Below are positions 16,569-25,571 of a stretch of 64,000 nt of DNA, in pieces. The notes under the pieces were generated by a model. It ran no database searches, was not told where the DNA came from, and was given only the letters and a program-made list of their open reading frames with translations. Made by a program: the position numbers and the translations under genes. The stretch is from Streptomyces sp. ISL-96 (GTDB lineage Bacteria > Actinomycetota > Actinomycetes > Streptomycetales > Streptomycetaceae), in NCBI RefSeq assembly GCF_018614035.1, contig NZ_JAGGPA010000025.1:186001-250000 (forward strand), read 5' to 3'. The stretch's first letter is position 1. Every line of letters begins with the position of its first letter.

Positions 16569-17909
16569 ATGGCGGGTGTGAGTGTGGAGCCGTACCGGGA
16601 GATCACGTTCGACGCGGACGGTGATGTGAATGCGCGTCAGCGCGAGCGGCTGGCGGAACTCGATGTCACCGACCTGGTGATGTTCGCGCACGGCTGGAAC
16701 AGCAACCGCTCGGTGGCGACCAGGATGTACGACCGTTTCTACGCCCCCTTTCCCGGTCTGCTGGCGGACTCGCCCGGCGTACGGCTCGGCTATGCGGGCA
16801 TCGTGTGGCCGTCGATCCGGTTCGCGGACGAACCGGTCCCGGACTTCGACCGGAGCGCCGTCCCGGCCGCCGACGCCGGTCCCGGTCCCGGACTCGACCA
16901 GCACACCCGGCAGGCGCTGGCCGAGGCCTTTCCCGGCCGCGGGCAGATCGTGGAGCGGCTGGCCCAACTGCTCGACGAGCGGCCGGAGGAAGCGGCGGCG
17001 TTCGAGGAATTCGGGATGCTCGTGCGCGAGTTGGCCGGGGTAACAACCCCAGCGGGAATCACGGCGGTGCACGCCTCCGACGCCTCCGACGCGTCCGACA
17101 CGGAGTCGGAGGCGCTGCCGCGGATGCTGTACGACGACACGCTCACCGTGTGCCGCGACTTCACCGCCGCGCTGGCGGAGACCGGTGCCGCGGAGCCGGA
17201 GTCGGAGTCGGAGCCTGCGGCGCAGACCCTGTCGCTCGGCGGCGGCCTGAAGAAGTTCTGGAGCGGGGCGAAGGAACTGCTCCGCCAGGCGACGTACTAC
17301 GAGATGAAGCGGCGGGCCGGGACGGTCGGCCGGCTGGGGCTCGGGCCGCTGCTCGGGCAGCTCGCCCGGTCGTCGCCGTCGACGCGGGTGCATCTGGTCG
17401 GGCACAGCCAGGGGGCGCGGCTGGTCGCCTTCGCGCTGCGGGGGCTGCCCGGCGACGTACGGAACGTGAAGTCCGTGACGTTGCTCCAAGGTGCCTTCTC
17501 GCACTACGCGTTTGCCGCGCGGCTGCCGCACGCGGTGCGCAGTGGTGGGGCGCTGCGGGGGATGGAACGGCGGGTGGACGGGCCCGTGGTGGCCTGTTAC
17601 TCGCGCCACGACTCGGCGCTCGGCGTCATCTATCCGCTGGCGTCGCGGCTGGCGGGTGACTCGGCGGGGGTGGTCGGGCTGGGTGCCAAGTGGGGCGCGG
17701 TCGGCTTCGACGGGATACAGGCGGTCCGGGACACCCCGGTGCTCACGCTGGCGCGGGCGCTGCGGGACGGGGTTCCGGGCTCGGGGTGCGTGAATGTGGA
17801 CGCTGCGGCGGTCGTACGGCGCGGGGGGCCGCCGTCGGGGGCGCACAGCGACATCCTGCACGCGGAGCTGGCCCGGGTGGTGTTGGCTGCGGGCCGGATC
17901 GGGGGCTAG
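16569..17909 (+). CDS. Alpha/beta-hydrolase-like protein
   Basis: 446-aa cytoplasmic protein with hydrolase features: the oxyanion region LVMFAHGWNSNRSVA near residue 40 and the nucleophile elbow VHLVGHSQGARLVAFAL near residue 280. A candidate acid lies in CYSRHDSALG and a late His is in GAHSDILHAEL. A Ser/Asp/Glu-rich linker (ASDASDASDTESE) sits in the middle. GAGGGG precedes ATG 16569. Lipase, serine peptidase or another esterase are all possible. It follows namZ by 111 bp on the same strand but has no clear functional link to it. Confidence 0.72.
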   Translation: MAGVSVEPYREITFDADGDVNARQRERLAELDVTDLVMFAHGWNSNRSVATRMYDRFYAPFPGLLADSPGVRLGYAGIVWPSIRFADEPVPDFDRSAVPAADAGPGPGLDQHTRQALAEAFPGRGQIVERLAQLLDERPEEAAAFEEFGMLVRELAGVTTPAGITAVHASDASDASDTESEALPRMLYDDTLTVCRDFTAALAETGAAEPESESEPAAQTLSLGGGLKKFWSGAKELLRQATYYEMKRRAGTVGRLGLGPLLGQLARSSPSTRVHLVGHSQGARLVAFALRGLPGDVRNVKSVTLLQGAFSHYAFAARLPHAVRSGGALRGMERRVDGPVVACYSRHDSALGVIYPLASRLAGDSAGVVGLGAKWGAVGFDGIQAVRDTPVLTLARALRDGVPGSGCVNVDAAAVVRRGGPPSGAHSDILHAELARVVLAAGRIGG

Positions 17910-17923
17910 CGCCGGAGGGGCCG

Positions 17924-17945
17924 AGTGCGGCCACAGTGCGGCCAC
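17924..17945 (+). repeat. Two tandem 11-bp copies in a convergent gap
   Basis: AGTGCGGCCAC occurs twice in direct succession between the convergent hydrolase and penicillin acylase genes. It does not form a good stem, so it is recorded as a repeat rather than a terminator. Confidence 0.5.
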
Positions 17946-17978
17946 ACTCAGCCCGTCCGGGGTCCGGTGTGGGTTCCC

Positions 17979-20813
17979 TCAGCGGTGCGACGGGTACTCG
18001 ATGACCATCTGGTAGGTCGGGCGGTTCTGCCAGTGCATCGCGGGGTGGGTGAGGCCACCCACCGCCCGGTGGACGATCGAGTCGGCGCACCACTGCTCCC
18101 CCGCCTTGCAGCTGTCGTCGCCGGGGTAGACCTCCGTCGCGGGCTTGGCGACGGCTTGTTTCAGGGTGGCGAGGAGCGTGTCGCGGCAGGCCGCGAGGTT
18201 CCCGTTGCCGCAGTACGTCTTCGCCAGCGGCCCCTTGACCTCCTGCCCGAGGACCTCGCGCAGGTCCTTGTCGACGTAACTCCACCAGCCGTACTGGAAC
18301 GCGGAGCCCGCGTGCGCCCCCGTCGGGCCGTGCCCGGCCGACGGCGCCTCGTCGGTGGTGAGGCTCCTGGTGAGTTCGCCGTAGAGCTCGTCACCGAGGC
18401 CGGGCCTGAACTCGGCCTCGACGAGCAGCGGCCACCAGGCGTCCATGATCCGCACCGCGTCGGGATGGGTGTACGTGCGCGATCCCTGGGCCGTCTCCCT
18501 GCGCTGGGAACCGCCGGCGCGCCACGACTCCAGCTGCTGGATGCCCCTGGCCACGTCCGGGTCGGTGACCGGCTTCGAGCGCAGCACCTTCAACAGCTCC
18601 GGCAGTACGTCCTCGCCCCGCAGGTCCGTCACCGCCGCCTCGGCCATGGCGCGTGTGAGCGACGCACGCGTCACGCCGCCCTCGCCGACCAGCTTCCGCA
18701 CCCGGTCGTCGAGGAGATCGCCGCGGTGTACGGAACCGTTGCCGAAGCCCGCGGCGGTGAAGTCCTTGGCCTGCTTGTTGTTCCAGGAGATGTAGTAGTC
18801 CTGGCCGGTGGACTGCGGGTGCTCGGCGGGCGGGGTGTAGGCAGCGGTGTTGAACCGGGGGTCGAAGTCCAGCCATTCGTACGCCTTCTCCGCCTTCACC
18901 GGCAGCGACGCGTCGACACCTTCCGCCCGCACCGGGTTCATGCCGCTGTTGTAGTACGCGGCGGTGCGTGAATCGGCGTAGAACCAGTTGAAGGCGTAGT
19001 CGATGTTCTGCGCGGCCCGCTGGAAGGACGCGGCGTCCTTCACGTACGACGGGTCGTTGAACATCTGGAAGCCGATGATCGAGTCGGCTTCGTGCCGGTA
19101 GGTCGAGCGCAGCGAGGTGTACGCGACGGGCTTGCCGCCGATCGTGGCGCGGTGGGTGACCGTGCCGTACTTCGTGCGCCAGACCTGCATCCGGTACGAG
19201 CCGGCCGCCGTGGAGTCGGCCAGGGTCGGCTTCCAGGCGTTGCGCTTCTCCAGCTTTTCCATGGGGGTGCAGGTGCCCCGGAAGAGGTAGTGGGCGGAGG
19301 ATTTGGACGGCGCGCCGCCGCCCGGTTCGCACAGCTCCACCGCGTACGTGTCGGTGATGTCCTGTCCCGCGGAGGTGGCCGACCAGGCGTAGTCCTGGCC
19401 GCGGCCGAGCTGGACGTACATGCCGACGCCCGCGAAGGAGGCGCCGCGGGCGCTGATGCCGGGGCCCTGGAGCTCCTGGAGCATGAGCAGCTGCGGGGCG
19501 AAGTAGCCGGTCTGGGGGCCGAAGACGGCGACCGGGTTTCCGCTCGCGGTGTGCTCGCCGGAGACCAGCAGGGCGTTGGACATGCCGCGCTTCTTCGTGA
19601 AGTCGGCGCCGGGGAGCACACCGTCGTCGTACATGCCCTGGAGTGGCTTGAGCCTCTTCGGTGCCTTCACCGGGTCCTTCTCGCCCGCCCTGGCTGTCTT
19701 CGCGGCACCCTCGCGGTCGTAGACGAGCTGCTCGGGTGTCACGGAGCCGCGGTCGGGCATGGCCACCCCACGGGGGTTCTCCGGCTTGCCCGCGTACGGG
19801 AAGCTGGTGCCGTCGTGGACGGTGAGGACGGCCTCGGGGTCGTTGCGCTGGCGGAAGGACTCCCATACCTCGGTGCCTTCGGCGACGCCGTACTTCTGCT
19901 GCGCGGCGAGCAGCGAGATCGCGGACTGGACCTCGCCGCCTCCGCCGCCGCCGAAGAGGCCGCCGACGACGGAGGCGAGCGCGATCAGGTCGGTGACCTT
20001 GAAGGGTTTGATCTCTCCGATGTTGGTGACGGCGTCGACCTTGCCGGTGAGGACGTATTCGCCGGGGAAGTAGCGGCCGTTCTTGGCCTTCTCCCGGTAG
20101 GAGTTGATGCCGTCGACGTACGCCTGGGCGTCCGCCATGGCCTGCTCGCCGCGCGCGCCCTTCGTGGTCCGTATGCGGTCGATCTGGGCCTGGAGGTCTT
20201 CCTCGGTGTACGGGGCCTGCGGCCAGAACTGCTGCTCCAGGCCCTGATTGGCGAGGGCGCCGCCCGCGAACGAGGTCAGTTCGCCGCGGCCGATGTGACG
20301 GAAGAGGTCCATGAGCCAGAGCCGGTCCTGACCCGCCGCGTAACCGGCGCCGAATTCGGTGCCGTAGCGGGTGGTGCCCTTGATGTGCGGGACGCCGGTC
20401 GCCTTGTCGCGGGTGATCGTCACGTCGTCGCGGGGGCGGATCACGGAGCGGATCTGGTCGTCGGGGACGCCGAAGGAGGCGTCGTTGAAGAAGGTGGTGA
20501 GTTTGTCGTCGGTCAGGCCCTGGTGACCCGCGACCAGTGCGTCGTACTTGGCTATCTGGTCGGAGCTGTGCGCGGGGTGGGTGCCGAGGAGGCGGTGGGC
20601 GAGAATCTCGGCCAGAGTTGCGTTGCCGTTCTGACCGGGCGGCAGGATGTCGTCGCACTGGCTCTGGCAGTGATCGGTGACAGGGGCGGGGCTCTGGGCG
20701 GTGTCGGCCCTGGCCTGCGGCAGGGGGGAGAGCATGCCTGCGGCAAGTGCGATTACCGCTGCTGCCAGGGCTGTTCTGTGCTGGGCGGGACTGGGACGGC
20801 GTCGTCGTCGCAT
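17979..20813 (-). CDS. Secreted penicillin-acylase-family Ntn hydrolase
   Basis: 944-aa precursor. Arg-rich n-region, hydrophobic segment and ARA cleavage site give a Sec signal peptide (about residues 1-36). It has the alpha/beta precursor layout of penicillin/AHL/aculeacin acylases. The nucleophile that becomes the beta-chain N terminus is probably Ser412 in KKRGMSNALLVSGEHT. PFGPQTGY-like AVFGPQTGYFAPQ and the later YYISWNNKQAKDFT are family segments. AAGGAG lies 5 nt before the ATG. Reaction: amide hydrolysis of an acylated amine; possible substrates are beta-lactams, N-acyl homoserine lactones or lipopeptides. Confidence 0.88.
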   Translation of the reverse strand: MRRRRRPSPAQHRTALAAAVIALAAGMLSPLPQARADTAQSPAPVTDHCQSQCDDILPPGQNGNATLAEILAHRLLGTHPAHSSDQIAKYDALVAGHQGLTDDKLTTFFNDASFGVPDDQIRSVIRPRDDVTITRDKATGVPHIKGTTRYGTEFGAGYAAGQDRLWLMDLFRHIGRGELTSFAGGALANQGLEQQFWPQAPYTEEDLQAQIDRIRTTKGARGEQAMADAQAYVDGINSYREKAKNGRYFPGEYVLTGKVDAVTNIGEIKPFKVTDLIALASVVGGLFGGGGGGEVQSAISLLAAQQKYGVAEGTEVWESFRQRNDPEAVLTVHDGTSFPYAGKPENPRGVAMPDRGSVTPEQLVYDREGAAKTARAGEKDPVKAPKRLKPLQGMYDDGVLPGADFTKKRGMSNALLVSGEHTASGNPVAVFGPQTGYFAPQLLMLQELQGPGISARGASFAGVGMYVQLGRGQDYAWSATSAGQDITDTYAVELCEPGGGAPSKSSAHYLFRGTCTPMEKLEKRNAWKPTLADSTAAGSYRMQVWRTKYGTVTHRATIGGKPVAYTSLRSTYRHEADSIIGFQMFNDPSYVKDAASFQRAAQNIDYAFNWFYADSRTAAYYNSGMNPVRAEGVDASLPVKAEKAYEWLDFDPRFNTAAYTPPAEHPQSTGQDYYISWNNKQAKDFTAAGFGNGSVHRGDLLDDRVRKLVGEGGVTRASLTRAMAEAAVTDLRGEDVLPELLKVLRSKPVTDPDVARGIQQLESWRAGGSQRRETAQGSRTYTHPDAVRIMDAWWPLLVEAEFRPGLGDELYGELTRSLTTDEAPSAGHGPTGAHAGSAFQYGWWSYVDKDLREVLGQEVKGPLAKTYCGNGNLAACRDTLLATLKQAVAKPATEVYPGDDSCKAGEQWCADSIVHRAVGGLTHPAMHWQNRPTYQMVIEYPSHR

Positions 20814-21003
20814 ACGTGCTCCTTGGAGGGGAGGCCGGTGCGACGGACGTTACTGGCGGTACGTGTCCGCCGGAAAGTGAGCATGCGTCACCTTTTCGAA
20901 ATCGCCACTGATGACGTCCATTCGATTTTCGATGGAGCCGAATGGGGCACCCGTACGTCCACTCTGTGACGCCGAAGTACCAGCGACGGAGGTGGCAAGT
21001 GCT

Positions 21004-21615
21004 ATGGCCGGTTTCCGAAGTCTTGCGAGACAGGTGCGCGACCCGCGGTGTGACCTGGCACTGCGGCGGTATTCACTGCGCAAATGCCTTGAACGGTTTG
21101 CCCCTTATGGGCATCGGGCGACCTGGGATCATCTGTGCTCACGGCACAGGATCGAACCAGAGGACAGGGCGCCCGATCCGGCGCGGCTGGTGGCCGCGCT
21201 CGACGAGTTGGAAGAGGCGCGGGCTGTCTGGCTCGCGTACGAAGTGGAGTTCGCCCAGCGCCGCAAGCGCGAGAAGCACGACGGGCTGCGGCGCCCCGGC
21301 TCCTTCGACGACTGGCACCGCCGCACCTGGGGAGGGTGCGGAGTTGCCTGGTGCGACGATCCCGCCGTCCATCCGGTGGCGCCGCTCGGCGGCGTACTGC
21401 GCCGGCTGATAGCCGCCCTGGAATCCGAGCCCGGGGCGAACTGCCCGGTGTGCGGGGAGAGCAGGATCGTCTGGAAGCAGGAGCTGGCGCATGAGCCGTG
21501 GTTCGGCCCGGTCTGTACGGGCTGCGGCATTCTGGTGCCGCAGCCGGTTCTGACACCCGAGGCACTGGCGAAGGCCAAGAGGGCACGGCGCAGGGAGCTG
21601 GCGTCGGTGGCGTGA
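21004..21615 (+). CDS. Hypothetical protein with C-terminal zinc-ribbon-like cysteines
   Basis: 203-aa basic and Trp-rich protein. The N-terminal half is helical and charged (RKCLERFAPYGHRATWDHLC). The C-terminal part has CPVCGE and PVCTGCG, a CxxC...CxxC arrangement that could bind one zinc. ATG 21004 has GGAGGTGG about 9 nt upstream. Divergent from the penicillin acylase across 190 bp. No named family recognised; nucleic-acid binding is possible but unproven. Confidence 0.68.
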   Translation: MAGFRSLARQVRDPRCDLALRRYSLRKCLERFAPYGHRATWDHLCSRHRIEPEDRAPDPARLVAALDELEEARAVWLAYEVEFAQRRKREKHDGLRRPGSFDDWHRRTWGGCGVAWCDDPAVHPVAPLGGVLRRLIAALESEPGANCPVCGESRIVWKQELAHEPWFGPVCTGCGILVPQPVLTPEALAKAKRARRRELASVA

Positions 21616-21688
21616 GCGCGCGGGGGCGCGGCGCTCCTTCCGCTGCCGTGCCTCCGCGTTGTCAGTGGTGGCTGGCACCATCGACTGC

Positions 21689-22420
21689 ATGAGTCGGCTT
21701 CAGGGTCAGGATCACGTTCAAGTCTGTCTGAACGGCCCGCGCGGCGCCCGTGACGGTGCTGCCGTGCCGGTGTCGCCCGGTGCGATGGCCGAGGCCGCTG
21801 CCGCCGCTGTCGCCGCCGGGGCCTGTGACGTGCATGTGCACCCCAAGTCCCCTTGCGGGCAGGACACGTTGTCGCCACGTGCGGTGGCGGCGGCGCTCAC
21901 CGCGATACGGGCCGCGCTTCCGGCTCGCGTGCCGGTCGGGGTGACCACGGGCGCCTGGGCGGAGCCCGATCCCGGGCGCCGGGTGGAGTACGTGCGTTCC
22001 TGGACGGTGCTGCCCGATCACGCGTCCGTGAACTGGCACGAGCCGGGCGCGGAAGAGCTCGCGGCCGCCCTGATGGAGCGGGGCGTCGGCGTGGAGGCGG
22101 GCCTCTGGTCGGGCACCGACGGCGTACGCCGCTTCCTCGGCTCGCCGCTCGCCGCCCGCGTCCTGCGCGTGCTCGCCGAGGTGACGGACACCGACCCGGC
22201 CACCGCGGAGGGATCGGCCCGCATGCTCCTGGCCGAGCTGGGCGATGCGCGGGGCAGGCCCGTACTCCTGCATGGCGAGGACGGCGGCGCCTGGCCGGTG
22301 CTGCGGCTGGCCCGCCGGCTCGGCCTGGCGACCAGGGCCGGTCTGGAGGACACCCTGCTGCTTCCCGACGGCCGGCCGGCGGCTTCGAACGCCGAACTGG
22401 TGCGCGAGGCCCTGCTGTAG
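21689..22420 (+). CDS. BKACE (DUF849) beta-keto acid cleavage enzyme
   Basis: 243-aa TIM-barrel enzyme of the 3-keto-5-aminohexanoate cleavage (Kce/BKACE) family. Zn-binding HxH is in CDVHVHPKS. Further conserved parts are VGVTTGAW, SVNWHEPGAEEL, GVGVEAGLWS and the C-terminal GLEDTLLLPDGRPAASNAELV. It is of the short subtype common in actinomycetes. BKACE enzymes cleave a beta-keto acid with acetyl-CoA to acetoacetate plus a new acyl-CoA. ATG 21689 has no strong ribosome binding site; a TTG at 21659 is in frame. Substrate unknown. Confidence 0.82.
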   Translation: MSRLQGQDHVQVCLNGPRGARDGAAVPVSPGAMAEAAAAAVAAGACDVHVHPKSPCGQDTLSPRAVAAALTAIRAALPARVPVGVTTGAWAEPDPGRRVEYVRSWTVLPDHASVNWHEPGAEELAAALMERGVGVEAGLWSGTDGVRRFLGSPLAARVLRVLAEVTDTDPATAEGSARMLLAELGDARGRPVLLHGEDGGAWPVLRLARRLGLATRAGLEDTLLLPDGRPAASNAELVREALL

Positions 22421-22443
22421 CGGCCTGCCCGGTACGGAACGGC

Positions 22444-22935
22444 TCAGGCGCTCGGCTGCTTCTTGCGTTCCTGCGGGCTCCGGCCTTCCGGAAGCAGCCG
22501 GGAACCGGTCATGCGCTCGCCGAAGACGTCGTCCGGGTTGGACAGCACGCAGGTCTCCAGCGACAGGCAGCCGCAGCCGATGCAGTCGGTGAGGTGGTCG
22601 CGGAGGCGGCCGAGCTGTTTGATGCGCTCGTCCAGCTCCGAGCGCCACGCCTCGGAAAGCCGTGCCCAGTCCTCGTGGTTGGGCGTGCGCTCCTCGGGCA
22701 GTTCGGCCAGCGCGTTCCTGATCGTGGCGAGCGGGATGCCGACGCGCTGCGCCGCGCGTACGAAGGCGACGCGGCGCAGCGCGTCACGGCTGTAGCGTCG
22801 CTGATTGCCCGCAGTCCTGCGGCTGCTAATGAGGCCCTTGGACTCGTAGAAGTGAAGGGCGGACACGGCGGCGCCGCTGCGCGCGGACAGCTGGCCGACC
22901 GTGAGCTCGTGGATCTTCTCTGGTATCTGCGGCAC
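22444..22935 (-). CDS. soxR: SoxR, [2Fe-2S] redox-sensing MerR regulator
   Basis: 163-aa MerR-family regulator. HTH near residues 12-30 (TVGQLSARSGAAVSALHFYE), dimerisation helix, and the iron-sulfur ligands Cys118, Cys121, Cys123 and Cys129 (CIGCGCLSLETC), diagnostic for SoxR. In Streptomyces SoxR responds to the organism's own redox-active antibiotics rather than to superoxide. The GTG start at 22935 has no ribosome binding site at proper spacing, but TAGGGT lies exactly 7 nt upstream (minus strand 22948-22943), the pattern of a leaderless transcript. No full SoxR box is seen close by, so its targets are elsewhere. Confidence 0.93.
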   Translation of the reverse strand: MPQIPEKIHELTVGQLSARSGAAVSALHFYESKGLISSRRTAGNQRRYSRDALRRVAFVRAAQRVGIPLATIRNALAELPEERTPNHEDWARLSEAWRSELDERIKQLGRLRDHLTDCIGCGCLSLETCVLSNPDDVFGERMTGSRLLPEGRSPQERKKQPSA

Positions 22936-23013
22936 CCCTCGAACCCTACTGGGCTCCGTCGACGGCTTCCGTCGACAGCTTCCGTTGACAGAACACAGCA
23001 GTGGAACCCATGC

Positions 23014-23029
23014 TGAGCAAGCGCTTAGA
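23014..23029. promoter_or_regulatory. TetR operator in front of the MaoC gene
   Basis: TGAGCAAGCGCTTAGA, core palindrome AAGCGCTT. The identical 16 bases occur at 24280-24295, directly upstream of the TetR gene. Site is 45 bp before the MaoC start. Confidence 0.65.
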
Positions 23030-23074
23030 CATGAGCTTCAGGAATGTAGCCGCACGAGAGGCAGGAGCCGGGAC

Positions 23075-23536
23075 ATGGCAGAGCCGAGGATCTTCACTTC
23101 CGCCGAGGAGCTGCGCGCCGGGGTCGGCGAGCAGTTGGGGCACAGCGAGTGGCTGGACGTCGACCAGAAGCGGATCGACCTCTTCGCCGAGGCGACCGGC
23201 GACCACCAGTGGATCCACGTGGACCCGGAGAAGGCCGCGGCGGGCCCGTTCAAGACGACCATCGCGCACGGTTATCTGACGCTGTCGCTGTTGCCGGCGC
23301 TCGTACCGCAGATCCTCCGGGTCGAGGGCATGAAGATGGGCATCAACTACGGCGCCAACAAGGTGCGCTTCCCGTCCCCCGTGCCGGTCGGCTCGCGGCT
23401 GCGGGCGACGGCGGTGCTCAAGGAGGTCACGGCGGCGGGCGGCGGCGTGCAGGTGACGGCCGTCGTCACGGTGGAGCGCGAGGGCGGCGACAAGCCGGCG
23501 TGCGTGGCGGAGTCGGTGTCCCGCTACTACTTCTGA
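23075..23536 (+). CDS. MaoC-like (R)-specific enoyl-CoA hydratase/dehydratase
   Basis: 153-aa hot-dog-fold protein. The hydratase-2 motif is RIDLFAEATGDHQWIHVDPEKA (residues about 34-55), with the catalytic Asp/His pair in GDHQWIH, followed by FKTTIAHGYLTLSLLP and INYGANKVRFPSPVPVGSRLR. GGAG is 10 nt before ATG 23075. The same 16-bp operator precedes both this gene and the convergent TetR gene at 23580-24233, so it is the predicted target of that regulator. Expected role: hydration of trans-2-enoyl-CoA. Confidence 0.88.
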   Translation: MAEPRIFTSAEELRAGVGEQLGHSEWLDVDQKRIDLFAEATGDHQWIHVDPEKAAAGPFKTTIAHGYLTLSLLPALVPQILRVEGMKMGINYGANKVRFPSPVPVGSRLRATAVLKEVTAAGGGVQVTAVVTVEREGGDKPACVAESVSRYYF

Positions 23537-23579
23537 ACCACCGCGACTGTTCCGCGGCTGCTCCGCCACCACTCCCCGG

Positions 23580-24233
23580 CTACTTCTGGGCGGCGACCAT
23601 CCGCAGCACGAGGTCGGCGTACAGCGCGCCGACCTCGTCGGGTGTCCTGCGGCCCTGGGCGTTGAACCAGCGCGCCACGTCGATGCACAGCGACAGCACG
23701 GCGAGGGTGGTGCCGGGGACGTCCGGGACGTCGAACTCCCCCGCTTTCACGCCGTCGTTCAGGATGTGGCGTACGGCGGCGTCAGTGCGCCTGCGCAGCT
23801 CGACGATCTCGGTGCGGTGCTCGTCGCTGAGCGCGTCGAGTTCGTACTGGACGACGCGCGCGGTGGTGTGCCGTTCCGCGTGCCAGCGGACGAAGGAGCG
23901 TACGGCGCGGTCGAGCCGCTCGGCGGCCGTGCCCGGCCCTTCCGCCGCGGCCAGCAGAATCTGCAGGGCCCTGTCGTGCCCGACGCGGCTGATCCGGTGG
24001 AGCAGCTCTTCCTTCGTCTTGTAGTGGATGTAGAGCGCCGCCGGGCTCATCCCCGCGCGGCCCGCGATGTCGCGGGTCGTGGTCGCGTGATAGCCCCGCT
24101 CGGCGAACGCCTCGACGGCGGCGACCAGCAGCTTCCTGGCCGCCTCGGGGGTGACCTCGCTCCACGGCTTGTCTGTGTCGTGATGGTTGTCGTGGTTGTC
24201 GCGTGGCTCGGCCATCTCGTCCGCCGTACTCAT
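23580..24233 (-). CDS. TetR-family regulator, probable repressor of the MaoC gene
   Basis: 217-aa TetR with a His/Asp-rich N-terminal tail (NHDNHHDTDK). HTH: LLVAAVEAFAERGYHATTTRDIAGRAGMSPAALYIHYKTKEELL (about residues 36-79). The C-terminal domain resembles KstR2/FadR-like actinobacterial TetR proteins that sense acyl-CoA. AAGGGG precedes ATG 24233. Its promoter region carries TGAGCAAGCGCTTAGA at 24280-24295 and an identical copy precedes the MaoC gene, so autoregulation plus control of MaoC is likely. Confidence 0.87.
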   Translation of the reverse strand: MSTADEMAEPRDNHDNHHDTDKPWSEVTPEAARKLLVAAVEAFAERGYHATTTRDIAGRAGMSPAALYIHYKTKEELLHRISRVGHDRALQILLAAAEGPGTAAERLDRAVRSFVRWHAERHTTARVVQYELDALSDEHRTEIVELRRRTDAAVRHILNDGVKAGEFDVPDVPGTTLAVLSLCIDVARWFNAQGRRTPDEVGALYADLVLRMVAAQK

Positions 24234-24279
24234 GGCTCGCCCCTTCCGTCCAACAGGAACGAACACCATACCCCGAAGG

Positions 24280-24295
24280 TGAGCAAGCGCTTAGA
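24280..24295. promoter_or_regulatory. TetR operator in front of the TetR gene, overlapping the YiaA stop
   Basis: TGAGCAAGCGCTTAGA, identical over all 16 positions to 23014-23029. Lies 47 bp before the TetR start and covers the TAA stop codon of the upstream YiaA-like gene. Confidence 0.65.
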
Positions 24296-24578
24296 GCTTC
24301 TGGAACGGGTCGTGCTCGGCGAGCAGCTTCTCCAGGCGGGCCTGGTCGACGCGGCTCACGATCTGCCCGGCCTCCTGCCGGTCCCTGATCACCTTGGCGA
24401 GGGTGAACGCGGAGGTCACCAGGTACAGGATGCCGATGCCGAGGAAGGCGCGCACCCAGGCGTCGGCGTCCATGTAGAGGATGCCGAGGGTTACCGCGCC
24501 CAGGGCTGTGACGAAGGCGGCGACCGCCTGCCCGTAGTACGCCGTCGTGTTCTGTTGCTTTACCGGTGTGTCACTCAT
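24291..24578 (-). CDS. YiaA/YiaB two-helix membrane protein
   Basis: 95-aa membrane protein with two to three hydrophobic helices and the yiaA/B signature YYGQAVAAFVTALGAVTLG followed by AFLGIGILYLVTSAFTLAKVIRDRQE. Cytoplasmic charged tail. No ribosome binding site for either ATG (24578 or 24590); the first has CATGCT 7 nt upstream, compatible with leaderless expression. Function of the family is unknown. The stop codon lies inside the operator of the downstream TetR gene. Confidence 0.78.
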   Translation of the reverse strand: MSDTPVKQQNTTAYYGQAVAAFVTALGAVTLGILYMDADAWVRAFLGIGILYLVTSAFTLAKVIRDRQEAGQIVSRVDQARLEKLLAEHDPFQKL

Positions 24579-24646
24579 GACCGACAGCATGGGCGAATGC
24601 GACGCGGCTCACATCCGCTCACGTACTTACCTCACGTACTCAGATG

Positions 24647-25545
24647 TCAGGCGCTCAGAAGCCGGATCGGATTCCCCTCCAGGAACGCGGCGATGTCCTC
24701 CACAGCTTGGCAGCGAGCGGAACTCGTGTCCGTCGGGGAGCGGCTCCGTTTCGAACACGTCCACACCGGCGCCCGCGATCCACCCGTCACGCAGCGCCCG
24801 CGCGAGCGCCGCCTGGTCCACGATGGCGGCGCGCGAGGTGTTGATCAGGTACGCCGAGGGCCGCATCCGCTTCAACTCGTCCGGGCCGAGCAGCCCCCGG
24901 GTGCGGTCGCCGAGTACCAGATGGACCGAGACGAAGTCGCTGCTCTCGAGCAGCTCCTCCTTGGTGAGCGCGAGCCGGACGCCGGCGGCGTCCGCGCGCT
25001 CGGCGGTCAGGTTCTGGCTCCAGGCCATCACATCCATGCCGAAGGCCTGGCCGATCCGCGCGACCTTGCTGCCGGTCTTGCCGACGCCGAGCAGGCCGAA
25101 GCGGCCGGCCGTACAGGTCGGTGCCGACGGTGCTCTGCCAGGGCCCGTGCTCCCGCAGGGCACCGCTCTCCCGTACCACCTGCCGGGCCAGCCCGAGGAT
25201 GAGCGCCCAGGTGAGCTCGACGGGCGGCTCGGAGTTGCTCGCCGTCCCGCACACCGTGACTCCGTGCCGCGCGGCGGCGCCGAGATCGATGGACGCGTTA
25301 CGCATGCCCGAGGTGATCAGAAGCCTGAGGCGGGGCAGCCGGGCGAACAACTGGCCGCTGAACGGCGTGCGTTCCCTCATCACGACGGCGATCTCGCAGT
25401 CACCGATCGCTTCGACCAGTTCGTCCTCGCCGGTGAAGTGCTGTCGGTACGACGTCACTTCCACCGCGTCGGCCACCCGGGACCAGTCGGCGGTGGACAG
25501 CGCGACGTCCTGATAGTCGTCGAGTACGGCACAGCGCAGCTTCAT
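24647..25545 (-). pseudogene. D-2-hydroxyacid dehydrogenase, broken by a frameshift and an internal deletion
   Basis: NAD-dependent D-isomer-specific 2-hydroxyacid dehydrogenase. Frame one (ATG 25545, AGAGG 7 nt upstream) runs to GTDLYGRP. One extra base in the GC run at 25098-25112 moves reading to the next frame, FGLLGVGKTGSKVARIG (the NAD loop) through NTSRAAIVDQ and GVDVFETEPLPDGHEFRSLP. At about 24712 the frame breaks again and resumes as AVEDIAAFLEGNPIRLLSA. The segment that should carry the TPHxG catalytic His, about 20 residues, is missing between them. Two lesions, one removing an active-site residue, make this a true pseudogene. It followed the acyl-CoA dehydrogenase by 26 bp. Confidence 0.8.
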
Positions 25546-25571
25546 CGTCACCCTCTGATTGTCCCCGCCGC

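Noticed and set aside
15138..17945. 935-aa minus-strand open frame
   Set aside because: Spans two recognisable plus-strand genes (NamZ-like and hydrolase); Arg/Pro/His-rich noise.
18391..20658. 755-aa minus-strand frame inside penicillin acylase
   Set aside because: Same strand but different phase; Arg/Pro-rich composition and no family match, whereas the other phase carries signal peptide and nucleophile Ser.
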